Of a stretch of DNA of 38,026 nucleotides, positions 13,541-23,241 are shown in pieces (the stretch's first letter is position 1; the number at the start of each line of letters is the position of its first letter). The notes under the pieces were generated by a model. The model saw only the letters and a program-made list of their open reading frames with translations. It did not search any database and had not been told where the DNA came from. Source of the DNA: an uncultured Selenomonadales bacterium (GTDB lineage: Bacteria; Bacillota; Negativicutes; Selenomonadales; Selenomonadaceae); assembly GCA_900314765.1 (NCBI GenBank), contig OMWN01000050.1, positions 1 through 38,026 of the forward strand. Reading direction: 5' to 3'. A program made the translations under genes and the position numbers.

Positions 13541-16500
13541 TTACCATAATATCCTGCCGCCCAAATATTTTATGAGGTTTTCGCGCGTCTCGGACGGGAT
13601 CTGGCCGTTCGCCTTTACTTTGTACGCGAGCTCCATGACGTGCGGCTGTCCCTCTATCTCGAGGTACCGCGCCATGACCGCCACCATATTGCCCTCTATC
13701 ATGTCGATGCGCGCCGCCTGCGACTTCGTCTCGTACGCCATGCGCGATATGCAGGTCCTGCAATTCGTCCGCGCGTTCCACACGTCAAAGCACTGCCCAC
13801 TTTCGTAGTGCATGACGCCGTCTTCCTCAATCCTCAGCACCTTCGAATGCTTGAAATCGACGAGCCGCGCCATATCGAACACGCTCGCCATGTCCTCTAT
13901 GAACCCCGCCGCCTCGAGCGCTGAGAGTCGTATGACCTTCTCCCCGCCTTCCTTCGCCTCGAGGCGCAGCCTCTCGCGCTTCTTCAGCGCATTCTGCCAT
14001 ATCTTCGTCTGCGTGTCGCGCTCGAAAAGCAGCGCAAAGAACACATCGCCGTACGTCTTGTGGCTGATGAGCTGGCCCGCACCGAGGAGCAGCATCTCCG
14101 TGCCGTCCTTTTTCGTGGCGCGAAATACGAGGTAGCCGCGATTGGCATTTTTCGGGTCATTGATCTGCCGCCAGATGGAGTCCTCAATCCTCGCAATGTC
14201 GTCAGGATGCACGAGCGAATGGAAACTGCCCTTCGTCACATCCATGAATTCCGCCATATTCACACAGCCAAACATCTCGAAGCATTTCTGATTTGCAAAG
14301 AGAATATTTTCGTCACCGTACGCCTTGTATATGAACACGGCACTTGGTACACCGCCCGCGAGATCCTCGAAATTGAAATCGGCGGCAATATTGTCGTTTC
14401 TAAATCCTGTTACGAGAAACGCTCTGCGATTTTCAAATACAGTTATGAGCTGTATACGCATCTTGCCAGGGAATATCGCATCGTGAAAATATTCCTCCGT
14501 CACATCGCCGCGACGTCTCAGCTTTCTTATGCCCTCGCGCAGCGCCACGTAAGCATTGATCTCGCTCTTGTCGTTGCTCCTGTTCCGCTCCTCCTCCGTC
14601 TTTATGCCCTGCTTCGTGAGCCAGCGCGTACCCGTCTCATTCGTGTAGATTGTCTTGAGTTTTCCATTAATCTGCTCTATTATCGAAACAATTTTTGGAT
14701 CCTCGGACGGCTCGTAGCCCTTGCCGATATACGGGTCAGCCCTGAACATCAAATTCGTATGCGCGATTTCATTGAAAAACCTACGGTCGCTCTTCGTCTC
14801 CGTCTCGAGGCCGCTCTGCTTCATCATGGTCTCTATCTCCTCCATCGGCTTCGGCCGTGAGATATAGTAGCCCTGTATGTAAGAGCAGCCCGTGTCCATC
14901 AGGAACTTCATCTGCTCCTCCGTCTCGACGCCCTCCGTGAGGCACGAGATGCCGAGCTTTTTCGACATGTCGATGACGTCCTTCAGTATATCCTCCGTGC
15001 GCGACGTCGGATTGCGCAGGAACATCATATCAATTTTCATCATGTCGAAATCAAAATGCTGAAGCGCGTTCAGCGAGCTGTATCCGCTGCCGAAATCGTC
15101 GAGCCACACCTCGTAGCCGTCCTCGTGGAATATACTGATGTGCTGCTGAATCATATCCTCATGATCAACGAGTGCCGACTCCGTGATTTCCATCGCAATC
15201 GCATCATGCCACACATGATAGCGCCCGAGGATGGCGTTCACGCTCTGATGAAATCCCGGCACATCGAGGTCGTTGCGCGAGATATTCACCGACGCATGCA
15301 TCGTCACGCCCGCGCGGTCGAGCCGCTCAATGTCGCGGCAGACCTGCTCGAGCATGTAGAGGTCCACTTTGTAGAGCAGATGCGCTTCCTCGAGCACGTA
15401 GATGAACTCGCCCGGGTTCATGAACCCGTATTTCGGGTCAACCCACCGCGCCAGCGCCTCGAACGAGTACACCTTGCGGCTCAGCGTGTCGTAAACAGGC
15501 TGATAATAGACCTTTATCCAGCCATTTTCGATGGCCTCATCGACATTCTTTATGATGTAGGCGTTGCGCTTCTCCCTGTCCGCCATCTGCGACACGAAAC
15601 GCCTGTAGTACTTCACGAAATCATTCGACGCCTCATCCGACGCGAGCTCCGCGTAGCCCATCGCCTCCGCCGCGTCCTTCTCACGCCCCGTCATCGTGTA
15701 AATGCCCGCGTAAATGTCGACGCGACCCGAAACGTTCCTGAGCATAGCGTCATGCGCGCTCTGAATGACGTCCTCGGCGCGCACGTCCTCGACGATGCAA
15801 TAGAAATGATCCGCATGGCCGCGCGTGAGGTTGTCCTTGCCGACAGTTTCCATGAGCAGCGCCGCCATGTCGCGCAGCAGCTCATCACCCGCCGCGTAGC
15901 CGCGCTGGTCATTCACGACCTTGAAATTGCTGATATTGAAGCAAATGACGTCCCACGCGCCCGTCAGCGCGCCACGGCTCACATCGCCAGTTATCCGCGC
16001 GACATTGTGATGAAAAATGTTCAGATTGTAGAGGCCCGTGACCTTGTCGTAATGCGTGAGCTCATTGATGAAATTGCTGTTCTTCCTGTGGCGCAGCATG
16101 ATGCCGATGTAGTTCGCAACAATCTCGTAAATCGAGTCGCCCGACTGCATGAACTCCGCCGCAGGATTGGAGAACACGACGAAGCCGTACAGCTCATTTT
16201 CCAAAATGACGGGGCAGACGACGACCGACTGAATGCCGACGCGCCTGAGCTGCTCATACGCCGTTGGGCAACTCTCCCTGTACGCCTCCATGTCCGTCGC
16301 GAATACGATTTTGCCGCCGTGAATCGTCTCCCACCACTCCGGCACGAGGTCATGCTCATCGATGGCCTTCATCTCGTCCACGACAGGCACACTGCCGTCC
16401 TTCCAATGGAACACGCAGCGATACTTCTCCTTGCATGCGGCCACGTAGATGAAAATGCCGCACGCCCGAAGCGAGCGCCCAATGCTCCGTATGAACTCAT

Positions 16501-16594
16501 TGATTGAGTCCTCGGGGCTCCTCTCGCAGAGCGACTGCTTCATGCTCTGATTCACGATGTTGATTCTATCGATGATTTCATTCGCGGTTATCAT
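13541..16594 (-). CDS. Multi-sensor c-di-GMP phosphodiesterase (GAF-GGDEF*-EAL-PAS)
   Basis: Cytoplasmic signalling protein of 1017 residues, without membrane spans. Order: GAF-like sensor (about 30-170); GGDEF-type domain (181-330) whose signature is replaced by RGHADHF, so synthase activity is unlikely; EAL domain (345-590) with all key blocks (FEALARW, NISRND, EITES, LDDFGSGYSS, MMKID, EGVETEEQ, IQGYY), so c-di-GMP hydrolysis is expected; a linker; a PAS domain (about 770-880); and a C-terminal region with CFDVW and CRTC cysteines, possibly metal-binding. The start at 16594 follows GGAAGGGA; an in-frame ATG at 16645 lies before it. In a flagellated cell it would favour motility by lowering c-di-GMP. 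Confidence 0.9.
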   Translation of the reverse strand: MITANEIIDRINIVNQSMKQSLCERSPEDSINEFIRSIGRSLRACGIFIYVAACKEKYRCVFHWKDGSVPVVDEMKAIDEHDLVPEWWETIHGGKIVFATDMEAYRESCPTAYEQLRRVGIQSVVVCPVILENELYGFVVFSNPAAEFMQSGDSIYEIVANYIGIMLRHRKNSNFINELTHYDKVTGLYNLNIFHHNVARITGDVSRGALTGAWDVICFNISNFKVVNDQRGYAAGDELLRDMAALLMETVGKDNLTRGHADHFYCIVEDVRAEDVIQSAHDAMLRNVSGRVDIYAGIYTMTGREKDAAEAMGYAELASDEASNDFVKYYRRFVSQMADREKRNAYIIKNVDEAIENGWIKVYYQPVYDTLSRKVYSFEALARWVDPKYGFMNPGEFIYVLEEAHLLYKVDLYMLEQVCRDIERLDRAGVTMHASVNISRNDLDVPGFHQSVNAILGRYHVWHDAIAMEITESALVDHEDMIQQHISIFHEDGYEVWLDDFGSGYSSLNALQHFDFDMMKIDMMFLRNPTSRTEDILKDVIDMSKKLGISCLTEGVETEEQMKFLMDTGCSYIQGYYISRPKPMEEIETMMKQSGLETETKSDRRFFNEIAHTNLMFRADPYIGKGYEPSEDPKIVSIIEQINGKLKTIYTNETGTRWLTKQGIKTEEERNRSNDKSEINAYVALREGIRKLRRRGDVTEEYFHDAIFPGKMRIQLITVFENRRAFLVTGFRNDNIAADFNFEDLAGGVPSAVFIYKAYGDENILFANQKCFEMFGCVNMAEFMDVTKGSFHSLVHPDDIARIEDSIWRQINDPKNANRGYLVFRATKKDGTEMLLLGAGQLISHKTYGDVFFALLFERDTQTKIWQNALKKRERLRLEAKEGGEKVIRLSALEAAGFIEDMASVFDMARLVDFKHSKVLRIEEDGVMHYESGQCFDVWNARTNCRTCISRMAYETKSQAARIDMIEGNMVAVMARYLEIEGQPHVMELAYKVKANGQIPSETRENLIKYLGGRILW

Positions 16595-16674
16595 AAAAAT
16601 CCCTTCCCTGCGAAGATGTGCGAAACGTTTGTATACATTATGCAATGATGAATGTACATTGTCTGTTTGCGTTT

Positions 16675-16703
16675 ATAATACCACGAACTTCATTCGTGTA
16701 CAA
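16675..16703 (-). promoter_or_regulatory. Promoter of the EAL gene
   Basis: On the minus strand TTGTAC and TATTAT are spaced by 17 bp. The spacer holds a perfect dyad CACGAA/TTCGTG around 5 bp, a possible operator. Confidence 0.6.
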
Positions 16704-16776
16704 TAGATACGGGACGCATTTGTAAATTTGTAAAATTTTATAATGCAACATCAAAATCGAAAATACGCCCCAAAAT

Positions 16777-16803
16777 GAATTTGTACCCGTCGGGTACAAA
16801 TTC
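16777..16803. repeat. Perfect palindrome, copy 2
   Basis: The same 25-bp palindrome as at 6737-6761 (arms AATTTGTACCCG and its complement around T), here extended by one G/C pair. It lies in the intergenic region between the EAL gene start and the glycerate kinase terminator. Confidence 0.8.
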
Positions 16804-16830
16804 GGAACCCCGCGCCGTTATGGGATTCAC

Positions 16831-16885
16831 GCAAAAAGAAAGACTGCTAAAGCGATTAAATTAGTCACTTTAGCAGTCCTTTTGT
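16831..16885 (-). terminator. Intrinsic terminator of the glycerate operon
   Basis: On the minus strand GACTGCTAAAG and CTTTAGCAGTC pair around 13-14 bases and are followed by TTTCTTTTTG. Confidence 0.85.
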
Positions 16886-16931
16886 TATAAATAGATGAAT
16901 TTACTTTTATGGAATGGTGGCACCTTTTCCC

Positions 16932-18080
16932 TTACCTCGCCGCTGACCATAGTGTCATGACGTTTTGCACTGTGCGATAGAGGCCCTCGTCGCTGTGCTT
17001 TATGGCTTCGTCCATTGGGAGCGGCATGCGCTGTATGGAGAAAGCCGCCGCCACGCCCATGTCGCGTGCCTTGGCGCAGTCGACGTCGTCCTTGATGGAG
17101 CCCGCGACGACGATGACGGGGACGTTTCTTTTTTTCGCTCTGGCCGCGAGACCCGAGACGACTTTGCCCATGAGCGACTGCGCGTCGTAGCGCCCCTCGC
17201 CCGTGATGACAGCGTCCGCGCCGATGAGCATGTCGTCAAATCCCACGGTGTCGAGCACCACATCGATGCCGCGCATGAGGCGCCCGCCAAAGAACGCCGC
17301 CGCGCCCGCGCCCATGCCGCCCGCCGCGCCTGCGCCCGGCAGCTCGAGCACGGAGACGCCGATGTCCTGCATGATGATGTCCGCGAGGTGCAACAGTCCC
17401 GCGTCGAGCACGCGCACCATTTCCGCGTCCGCGCCTTTTTGCGGGCCAAATACCGCCGCCGCGCCGCGCTCGCCGCAGAGCGGGTTGTCGATGTCGCACA
17501 TGACCGTGACCTCGACGCCCTCGAGCCGCTTTTTGAGCGATGTCGTGTCGATGCGCACGATGCTTGAGAGCGTCGAGCCCGTCGGCACAATCGTATTGCC
17601 ATTTTCATCGAAGAACACAGCGCCGAGAGCCTCCGCCGCGCCGCAACCGCCGTCGTTCGTCGCGCTGCCGCCGAGCCCGAGGATGATGTGCTTTGCGCCG
17701 CGTTCTATGGCGTCATTCATGAGCTCGCCCACGCCGAATGTCGTGGTCTCGCCGACGAGGTGGCGCCCATGCGTGAGCGGGAGCCCCGCCGCAGCCGCCA
17801 TTTCGATGACAGCCGTCTCGCCATCGCCAAGCATCGCATAGTCGGCCTCGACCGCCTCAAAAAATGGTCCGTTGACCCTTTTCGTGATGCGTTCGCCGCG
17901 CGTCGCCGCGAGAAATGCGTCCACCGTGCCCTCGCCACCGTCTCCGATGGGCACACTCACCGTCTCGCATGCGGAAAAAATCGAGTGCACGGCGCGGCAC
18001 ATGATGTCCGCGACTTCGCGCGATGTCATCGTGCCCTTGAAAGAGTCTGGCACGACGATGATTTTTTTCATTTCATTCAT
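16932..18080 (-). CDS. glxK: Glycerate kinase (GlxK/GarK type)
   Basis: Phosphorylates D-glycerate with ATP, giving a phosphoglycerate that enters glycolysis. It has 382 residues, the normal length for the family. Signature blocks are KKIIVVPDSFKGTMTSREVA at the N terminus, GLGGSATNDGGCGAAEALGA (glycine-rich loop) and PGAGAAGGMGAGAAAFFGG. The start at 18080 has GAGG at 9 nt. It lies 15 bp downstream of a GntP-family permease on the same strand, so uptake and first step are encoded together. The regulator is not in the window. Confidence 0.93.
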   Translation of the reverse strand: MNEMKKIIVVPDSFKGTMTSREVADIMCRAVHSIFSACETVSVPIGDGGEGTVDAFLAATRGERITKRVNGPFFEAVEADYAMLGDGETAVIEMAAAAGLPLTHGRHLVGETTTFGVGELMNDAIERGAKHIILGLGGSATNDGGCGAAEALGAVFFDENGNTIVPTGSTLSSIVRIDTTSLKKRLEGVEVTVMCDIDNPLCGERGAAAVFGPQKGADAEMVRVLDAGLLHLADIIMQDIGVSVLELPGAGAAGGMGAGAAAFFGGRLMRGIDVVLDTVGFDDMLIGADAVITGEGRYDAQSLMGKVVSGLAARAKKRNVPVIVVAGSIKDDVDCAKARDMGVAAAFSIQRMPLPMDEAIKHSDEGLYRTVQNVMTLWSAAR

Positions 18081-18095
18081 AAAATGCTACCTCAA

Positions 18096-19436
18096 TCAGC
18101 AGAAAATCAGTGAGAGAATGAACACAAAGACGACCGTCACAATGCCCTCGACGAACGTGACGCCCGTCTGGCATTTGTACGCGACCTTCGTCGACATGTC
18201 GGAGAACTGCGAGACAACCCAGAAATATGAGTCATTCGCGTGCGAGACGCACATCGAGCCCGCGCCGATGGCCATGATGACGAGCGCCTTGCCGATTTCC
18301 GTCTCAAATCCGAGCGATGGCATGAGCGGCGCGACCATTGCAGACGTGACAATCATCGCGACTGTCGATGCGCCCATCGCGGTCTTCAGCAGTGCTGAGA
18401 TGATGAACGGCAGGAAAACGCCGACGGAGAGCGAGAGGAGCGCCGCAGAGAGCGCATCCGCGAGCGGGAGCGTCTTGAGGATGGCGCCGAACGAGCCGCC
18501 CGCGCCCGTGATGACGAGGATGGACGCAGAGTTCAGCACGCCTTTTGACATCCAGTCGAATACGTTGTCATGCTCCGAAGCCGGTATGAGCGTCATGGCG
18601 ATGAATATGCCGATGATGAGCGCGATGACAGGGTCGCCGATGAACGAAAGGAACGATTTGAGCGCGCCCGTGCCGAGTGGCTGTGATGGGAAATCAGCAA
18701 CGGATTTGATTGCGATGAGCACGATTGGCAGGACAATCGGGGAGAAGCTGTGAAGCACGCCCGGCAACTTGCCGTATTTCTCCATGAGCTCCTCGACCGT
18801 GTACTCAGGGTTCGCGGGGATGTCGTAGTTTTTCGCGACGTATTTCGCGTAGAGGAGTCCAGAGAGCATCGCAGGGATCGAGCAGACGAGGCCGACGATG
18901 ATGACGAGGCCAAGGTCAGCGTTCAGTGTGCCTGCCATCGCGATAGGGCCCGGCGTCGGCGGCACGAGGCAGTGCGTCGCGTAGAGGCCCGACGAGAGCG
19001 CTGTGCCGAGCACGGCAAGCGAGACGTTCGAGCGTGCGGCGAGTGCGCGGGCTATCGGCGAGAGGATGACGAAGCCCGAGTCGCAGAAAACGGGGATGCC
19101 CGTGATGTAGCCCGTGATGCTCATCGTGAGCGCCGAACGCGCCTTGCCGACGATGCCGAGTATCGTGTTCGCCATGACGAGCGCGGCGCCTGTCTTCTCG
19201 AGGATGGTGCCAATGATGGTTCCCGCGACGATGACAATGCCGATGCTCGAGAGGATGCCGCCAAAGCCGTTTTTGACGGTCTTGATGACGTCGGCGGCCG
19301 GCATGCCGCACGCGAGCCCGACGAAAATCGATACGATTATCATCACGAGGAATGGATGTTGCTTATATTTGCTGATGGCGACAATCATCGCGAGAACCGC
19401 TATGATGATGACCGCGCCCATGTATAATCCTGACAT
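18096..19436 (-). CDS. GntP-family organic acid permease (probable glycerate importer)
   Basis: Inner-membrane symporter of 446 residues with about twelve to fourteen hydrophobic segments. Typical GntP features are the N-terminal HPFLVMIIVSIFVGLACGMP, GGILSSIGIVIVAGTIIG, ITGIPVFCDSGFVILSPI and HCLVPPTPGPIAMAGTL. Members carry gluconate or glycerate with protons; the glycerate kinase 15 bp downstream makes glycerate the likely substrate. AAAGGAG precedes the ATG. A tandem 10-bp repeat upstream may be the control site. Confidence 0.93.
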   Translation of the reverse strand: MSGLYMGAVIIIAVLAMIVAISKYKQHPFLVMIIVSIFVGLACGMPAADVIKTVKNGFGGILSSIGIVIVAGTIIGTILEKTGAALVMANTILGIVGKARSALTMSITGYITGIPVFCDSGFVILSPIARALAARSNVSLAVLGTALSSGLYATHCLVPPTPGPIAMAGTLNADLGLVIIVGLVCSIPAMLSGLLYAKYVAKNYDIPANPEYTVEELMEKYGKLPGVLHSFSPIVLPIVLIAIKSVADFPSQPLGTGALKSFLSFIGDPVIALIIGIFIAMTLIPASEHDNVFDWMSKGVLNSASILVITGAGGSFGAILKTLPLADALSAALLSLSVGVFLPFIISALLKTAMGASTVAMIVTSAMVAPLMPSLGFETEIGKALVIMAIGAGSMCVSHANDSYFWVVSQFSDMSTKVAYKCQTGVTFVEGIVTVVFVFILSLIFC

Positions 19437-19493
19437 TTTCCTACTCCTTTGATATGGAAATCACTGAATATTCCTAAAATTAATGAGCCAATG

Positions 19494-19513
19494 TTTCCCT
19501 AGATTTCCCTAGA
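19494..19513. repeat. Tandem 10-bp repeat upstream of the GntP gene
   Basis: TTTCCCTAGA occurs twice back to back (19494-19503, 19504-19513), about 58 bp upstream of the permease start. One-helical-turn spacing would suit an activator or repressor bound to one face. Confidence 0.5.
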
Positions 19514-19529
19514 TTTTAATTTCTTTAAT

Positions 19530-20351
19530 TCAAAAATAAAGCATATCGCCTGTGCCGAGCGGACAGCCACGTCCGCCCATCTTGGAGAGCCGTTTCCTCA
19601 CGGCCTCACCAGAGCAATGGCAAAGCGCCATGCGATGCATGCCCATGCCTTGAAGCTCCGCAAGCGTCCTGTCGATGCGTTCATCCGACGCCTCCATGAG
19701 ATGCGTGCCACCAACGACGCTCGTGACGGGGAGCCCGAGCCGCTCGTGCACCGTCTCGACGATGTTCAGTATGCCGGGGTGCGAGCAGCCCGTGACGACG
19801 GCGACGCCATCACCCTCGCGCAGCACGAGGCAGACCTCATCGCGGAAATCGTCGGCGTGATGGTCATTGCCGCAGACGAAGCGCGCTGGTATCGTCTCGA
19901 AATCGTGCGTGCGACGGAAGCCCGACATGAGCCACGCCTCAGGCGAAAGCTCGAGCGTGTCCGTGCAGACGACGTGGCGCACGCCCCAGCGCAGCACATC
20001 ATCCGCGCCGAACCCCGCGCCGAGGTACGTGTATTTCAAGCCGCCATCAGACACGCCGAACTTCTCATCCCAAAATCCTTCGCCCGTGTAGAGCGTGCGT
20101 GGCTTCACGTGAGACAATAGCTTTGGGAAGCCGCCCGCGTGGTCGTAGTGCGAATGGCTGATGACGACGGCGTCAATCTTTGAGAGATCAGCGTGCATGA
20201 GCGGCGCATTCTCGAACGCGAGCCCCGTTGCGCCGCAATCAAACAAAAGCGTCATCGACGGCAGATCTACGTAGAGCGACAGCCCATGCTCCGAGCGCAA
20301 CGCCTTATGCTCCGAGCCCGTGTCCTCCACGAGCACCTTCAAAGAAATCAT
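19530..20351 (-). CDS. MBL-fold metallohydrolase (COG1237-like)
   Basis: Metallo-beta-lactamase-fold hydrolase of 273 residues. The metal site HSHYDH (HxHxDH) follows DAVVISHSHYDHAGGF; later ligands are in VVTGCSHPGI and the C-terminal LCHCSGEA. The opening KVLVEDTG...GLSLYVDLPSMTLLFDCGATG fits the family containing the archaeal methanopterin-pathway 'dihydropterin' enzymes and many bacterial relatives of unknown substrate. The start at 20351 has GAGGTGA just upstream; an in-frame start at 20408 is before it. It has its own promoter. Confidence 0.85.
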   Translation of the reverse strand: MISLKVLVEDTGSEHKALRSEHGLSLYVDLPSMTLLFDCGATGLAFENAPLMHADLSKIDAVVISHSHYDHAGGFPKLLSHVKPRTLYTGEGFWDEKFGVSDGGLKYTYLGAGFGADDVLRWGVRHVVCTDTLELSPEAWLMSGFRRTHDFETIPARFVCGNDHHADDFRDEVCLVLREGDGVAVVTGCSHPGILNIVETVHERLGLPVTSVVGGTHLMEASDERIDRTLAELQGMGMHRMALCHCSGEAVRKRLSKMGGRGCPLGTGDMLYF

Positions 20352-20428
20352 GACATTCACCTCTCTTCTATAAAAAATTTCACATAAATTTTTGCAAAAC
20401 GAAATCAAAAACTTTCGTTACCGTTATC

Positions 20429-20456
20429 ATTATAAGACTATATTAATTTATGTCAA
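20429..20456 (-). promoter_or_regulatory. Promoter of the MBL-fold gene
   Basis: On the minus strand TTGACA and TATAAT are spaced by 16 bp, about 80 bp before the start codon. Confidence 0.7.
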
Positions 20457-20550
20457 TAATTTTACACGATTTTACAAATTCTTTACACTCAAGCGAAATT
20501 TGCAGTCAACTGCATAAACTCACAAATTATAAAAGTTTTCGCTATTGACT

Positions 20551-20581
20551 GCAAAAACTTTCAAATCGTGGCAGTTTTTGC
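20551..20581. repeat. Inverted repeat in the intergenic region before the tRNA
   Basis: GCAAAAACT (20551-20559) and AGTTTTTGC (20573-20581) are perfect 9-bp arms around 13 bp. Function unknown; an operator is possible. Nothing else is seen in 20457-20737. Confidence 0.45.
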
Positions 20582-20737
20582 TATGCTAAACGAACGGATT
20601 GAAATTTGCAACGTAAAGTCAAATCCTCGTGGCATGAGAATCTTGCAAGAGTTTGTGTTGAAATTGACAGATTTAATTGCACAAAAATTTTTAAATACCG
20701 CTTGCTTTTTGCCAGCCATTATAGTAATATACTTCTC

Positions 20738-20812
20738 GGCTCCTTCGTCAAGTGGTTAAGACACCGCCCTCTCACGGCGGGTTCACCAGTTCGAATCTGG
20801 TAGGAGTCACCA
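20738..20812 (+). tRNA. tRNA-Glu (anticodon CUC)
   Basis: 75 nt including encoded CCA. The acceptor arm GGCTCCT pairs with AGGAGTC (one G-U). The anticodon stem CCGCC/GGCGG encloses the loop CTCTCAC, giving anticodon CUC. The T arm holds GTTCGAATC. It reads GAG codons. It stands alone with its own terminator. Confidence 0.96.
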
Positions 20813-20822
20813 AATGAAATCA

Positions 20823-20853
20823 CAGCCGTTCACGTATGTGGGCGGCTTTTTTG
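20823..20853 (+). terminator. Intrinsic terminator of tRNA-Glu
   Basis: AGCCG..CAC pairs with GTG..CGGCT and is followed by a run of T, eleven bases after the tRNA. Confidence 0.8.
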
Positions 20854-20988
20854 TTGTAAAATTTTTTAATCCATCACCTCAAAAATGAATATTGTTCATG
20901 AAAGTGGATATTATTCGTCTGTTGTGCTAGAATAAGATTTATAAACGTGGTCTATTAATATTATTATTGAAAGGGAAGGTAATATTGA

Positions 20989-23010
20989 ATGAGTTTCAAG
21001 AACATTAGGACGAAGTTTCTCGTCGTCCTGCTGCCGCTTTTCATTGTGAGCTTCATCGTGATGGCGGGATTCAGCTACTACCGCGCGAGCTCCGCGCTCA
21101 ATGCCGACGCCGACACTATGGCGCGCACGGTGGGCCTCCAGACGGCTGTGACGATACAGTCCGAGATCCACAACGCCGCCCAGCCGCTCATCACGAGCAG
21201 CCACAACCCGATATTCAGCTCGGGCAATGAGGCCGCCATCGTCAAGGCGCTCGACGCCCTCAAGAACGACAACAGATTTTACACGAAGGTGCAGTACGCG
21301 ACGCCCGATGGCCATTGCATCGATTACAAGGGCAAGCGCCTCGAGCGCGGCGACCGCGCTTATTTCAAGCAGGCGCTCTCGACGGGCGAGACCGTCGTCG
21401 CAAAGCCGTTCTTGGGCGAGACGTCGAAAAAGATGACGACGATCATCGTCCAGCCGATAAAGAACGATGCGGGCAGCATCACGGGGCTCCTCCTCGCGAC
21501 GGTGCCGCTCGACCAGATTGCGGCCGAGTCCGACACGGTGAAGTTTTTCGAGACGGGCTACACGTACATCACGGACACGGACGGCATGGTCATCGGCTAC
21601 AACAAGGTGCCGGAGCTCGTCGGCGTCATGAATATCTCTCAGCCGACAATCCCCGCATTCAACGATGAGCCAATCGACGCAAATCTCAATAATCTTTTCA
21701 AGGGCGCAATGTCATCGAAGGCGCAGGAGTCGGGCACGTGGAAGATGCCGGACGGCACAGCGTTCTTCTCCGTCGCGACGCCGTTCGACGTCGAGGGCAC
21801 GACATGGTGCGTCATTTCGGCCGCCCCTGTCAAAGAGGTCACGGCGCCCGCGCATCAGCTGCTCATTGCGATGGTCGTCATCGCGATTATCGTCATCGTC
21901 CTCGCAATCGTCGTCATCACGGTATTCTCGAAGAATGTCGCTGACCCGCTCGGCGCGCTCCTTGGCGCATGCCAGCGCATCAATGGCGGCGATCTCCGCG
22001 ACAATGACCTCGGCATCGACTCCGAGGATGAGATCGGCCAGCTTGCCGCAGGATTTGACGACATGAGGGAAAATCTCAAGCGTCTCCTCGGCAATGTGCA
22101 GGATCAGGCTCAGCAGGTCGCGGCGGCCAGCGAGGAGCTCACGGCAAGCGCCGCTCAGAGCTCCGAGGCGGCAAACCAAGTCGCGAACTCCATCATGAAC
22201 ATCGCGAACGGCGTCGAGACACAGGCCACGGCGTCAGAGAACATCAGCAGCAGCGCGACGGACGTCACATCATTCGCGCAACAGGTTGGGGGCAAGGCCG
22301 ATACCATTGTCACGACGGCGAACGGCGCTATGGAGCAGGTCAATGCGGGCCGCGGCGCCATTTCGACGGCAGTCGAGCAGATGCAGCAGATCACGCAGAG
22401 CACGGAGAGCATTCAGGCGTCCATAAAGAAGCTCAGCGAGAGCAGCACGCACATCTCCGAGATGGTCGACGTCATATCGAACATCACGTCACAGACGAAT
22501 CTCCTCGCGCTGAACGCCGCCATCGAGGCAGCGCGCGCGGGCGAGGCAGGCCGCGGCTTTGCCGTCGTCGCCGAAGAAGTCAGAAAGCTCGCTGAGCAGT
22601 CGAACACCGCATCACAGCAAATCGCGCAGATGGTCAACGGCAACACCGCCGACATGGAGGCCGCCGTCAAAGCGGGTCTCGAGGGCGCCGAGAACATCAA
22701 GAAAGGCATCAACACCGTCCAGCAGGCCGACGAGGCATTCCAGGCGATGGCGACGACCATCGGCGAGCTCGTCACGGGCATCGACAACGTTGCCGACGCC
22801 ATAAAGCAGATGGACGAGAAAAACGAGTCCATGCTCGCCGCAAGCCACGACATCAGCGACACGAGCAAGAAAAACTCCGACGACGCGCAGTCCGTATCGG
22901 CGGCGACCGAGGAGCAGACCGCATCCATGCACGAGATTGCGACCGCCAGTGACCAGCTCGCAAAGCTCGCGAACAACCTGCAGACAGAGGTGCAGAAGTT
23001 CAAGCTGTAA
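20989..23010 (+). CDS. Methyl-accepting chemotaxis protein (dCache-HAMP-MCP)
   Basis: Transmembrane chemoreceptor of 673 residues that controls CheA and hence flagellar rotation. First membrane helix about 8-28 ([19 protein letters not shown]); periplasmic dCache_1-type ligand domain about 35-285, including [14 protein letters not shown] and [15 protein letters not shown]; second membrane helix about 290-312 ([22 protein letters not shown]); HAMP; then a long coiled coil with the signalling tip [20 protein letters not shown]. The ribosome site is GGGAAGGT. No che genes are nearby, so it is an orphan receptor locus. Ligand unknown; dCache domains often bind amino acids. Confidence 0.95.
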   Translation: MSFKNIRTKFLVVLLPLFIVSFIVMAGFSYYRASSALNADADTMARTVGLQTAVTIQSEIHNAAQPLITSSHNPIFSSGNEAAIVKALDALKNDNRFYTKVQYATPDGHCIDYKGKRLERGDRAYFKQALSTGETVVAKPFLGETSKKMTTIIVQPIKNDAGSITGLLLATVPLDQIAAESDTVKFFETGYTYITDTDGMVIGYNKVPELVGVMNISQPTIPAFNDEPIDANLNNLFKGAMSSKAQESGTWKMPDGTAFFSVATPFDVEGTTWCVISAAPVKEVTAPAHQLLIAMVVIAIIVIVLAIVVITVFSKNVADPLGALLGACQRINGGDLRDNDLGIDSEDEIGQLAAGFDDMRENLKRLLGNVQDQAQQVAAASEELTASAAQSSEAANQVANSIMNIANGVETQATASENISSSATDVTSFAQQVGGKADTIVTTANGAMEQVNAGRGAISTAVEQMQQITQSTESIQASIKKLSESSTHISEMVDVISNITSQTNLLALNAAIEAARAGEAGRGFAVVAEEVRKLAEQSNTASQQIAQMVNGNTADMEAAVKAGLEGAENIKKGINTVQQADEAFQAMATTIGELVTGIDNVADAIKQMDEKNESMLAASHDISDTSKKNSDDAQSVSAATEEQTASMHEIATASDQLAKLANNLQTEVQKFKL

Positions 23011-23033
23011 GGCTCACTAAATCCAATACAAAA

Positions 23034-23070
23034 GAAAATAGAGTCGCCCAATGGTGACTCTATTTTTTAT
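23034..23070 (+). terminator. Intrinsic terminator of the chemoreceptor gene
   Basis: AAAATAGAGTC pairs with GACTCTATTTTTT. Confidence 0.85.
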
Positions 23071-23206
23071 ACAAATTTTCGCGCCGTGGCAGTGCACAAT
23101 GCACCGCATTTCACGCACACAATTATCCATTATTCGCCCAATGCGGCGCTCGATTTTCCCATATTATTTCACGCGAAAATTTATTTTTCAAATCAAAAAT
23201 AATTTC

Positions 23207-23235
23207 TTGTATTATGACTTCATTTATGCTATAGT
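23207..23235 (+). promoter_or_regulatory. Promoter of the APC permease gene
   Basis: TTGTAT and TATAGT are spaced by exactly 17 bp. The start would be near 23242, leaving a 222-nt leader. Confidence 0.6.
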
Positions 23236-23241
23236 TTGCAC

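Noticed and set aside
13483-13541. Possible terminator between convergent secreted-protein and EAL genes
   Set aside because: No stem with a T run can be seen.
15056-16507. 483-codon plus-strand frame opposite the EAL gene
   Set aside because: Antisense shadow of a GC-rich gene with complete EAL motifs.
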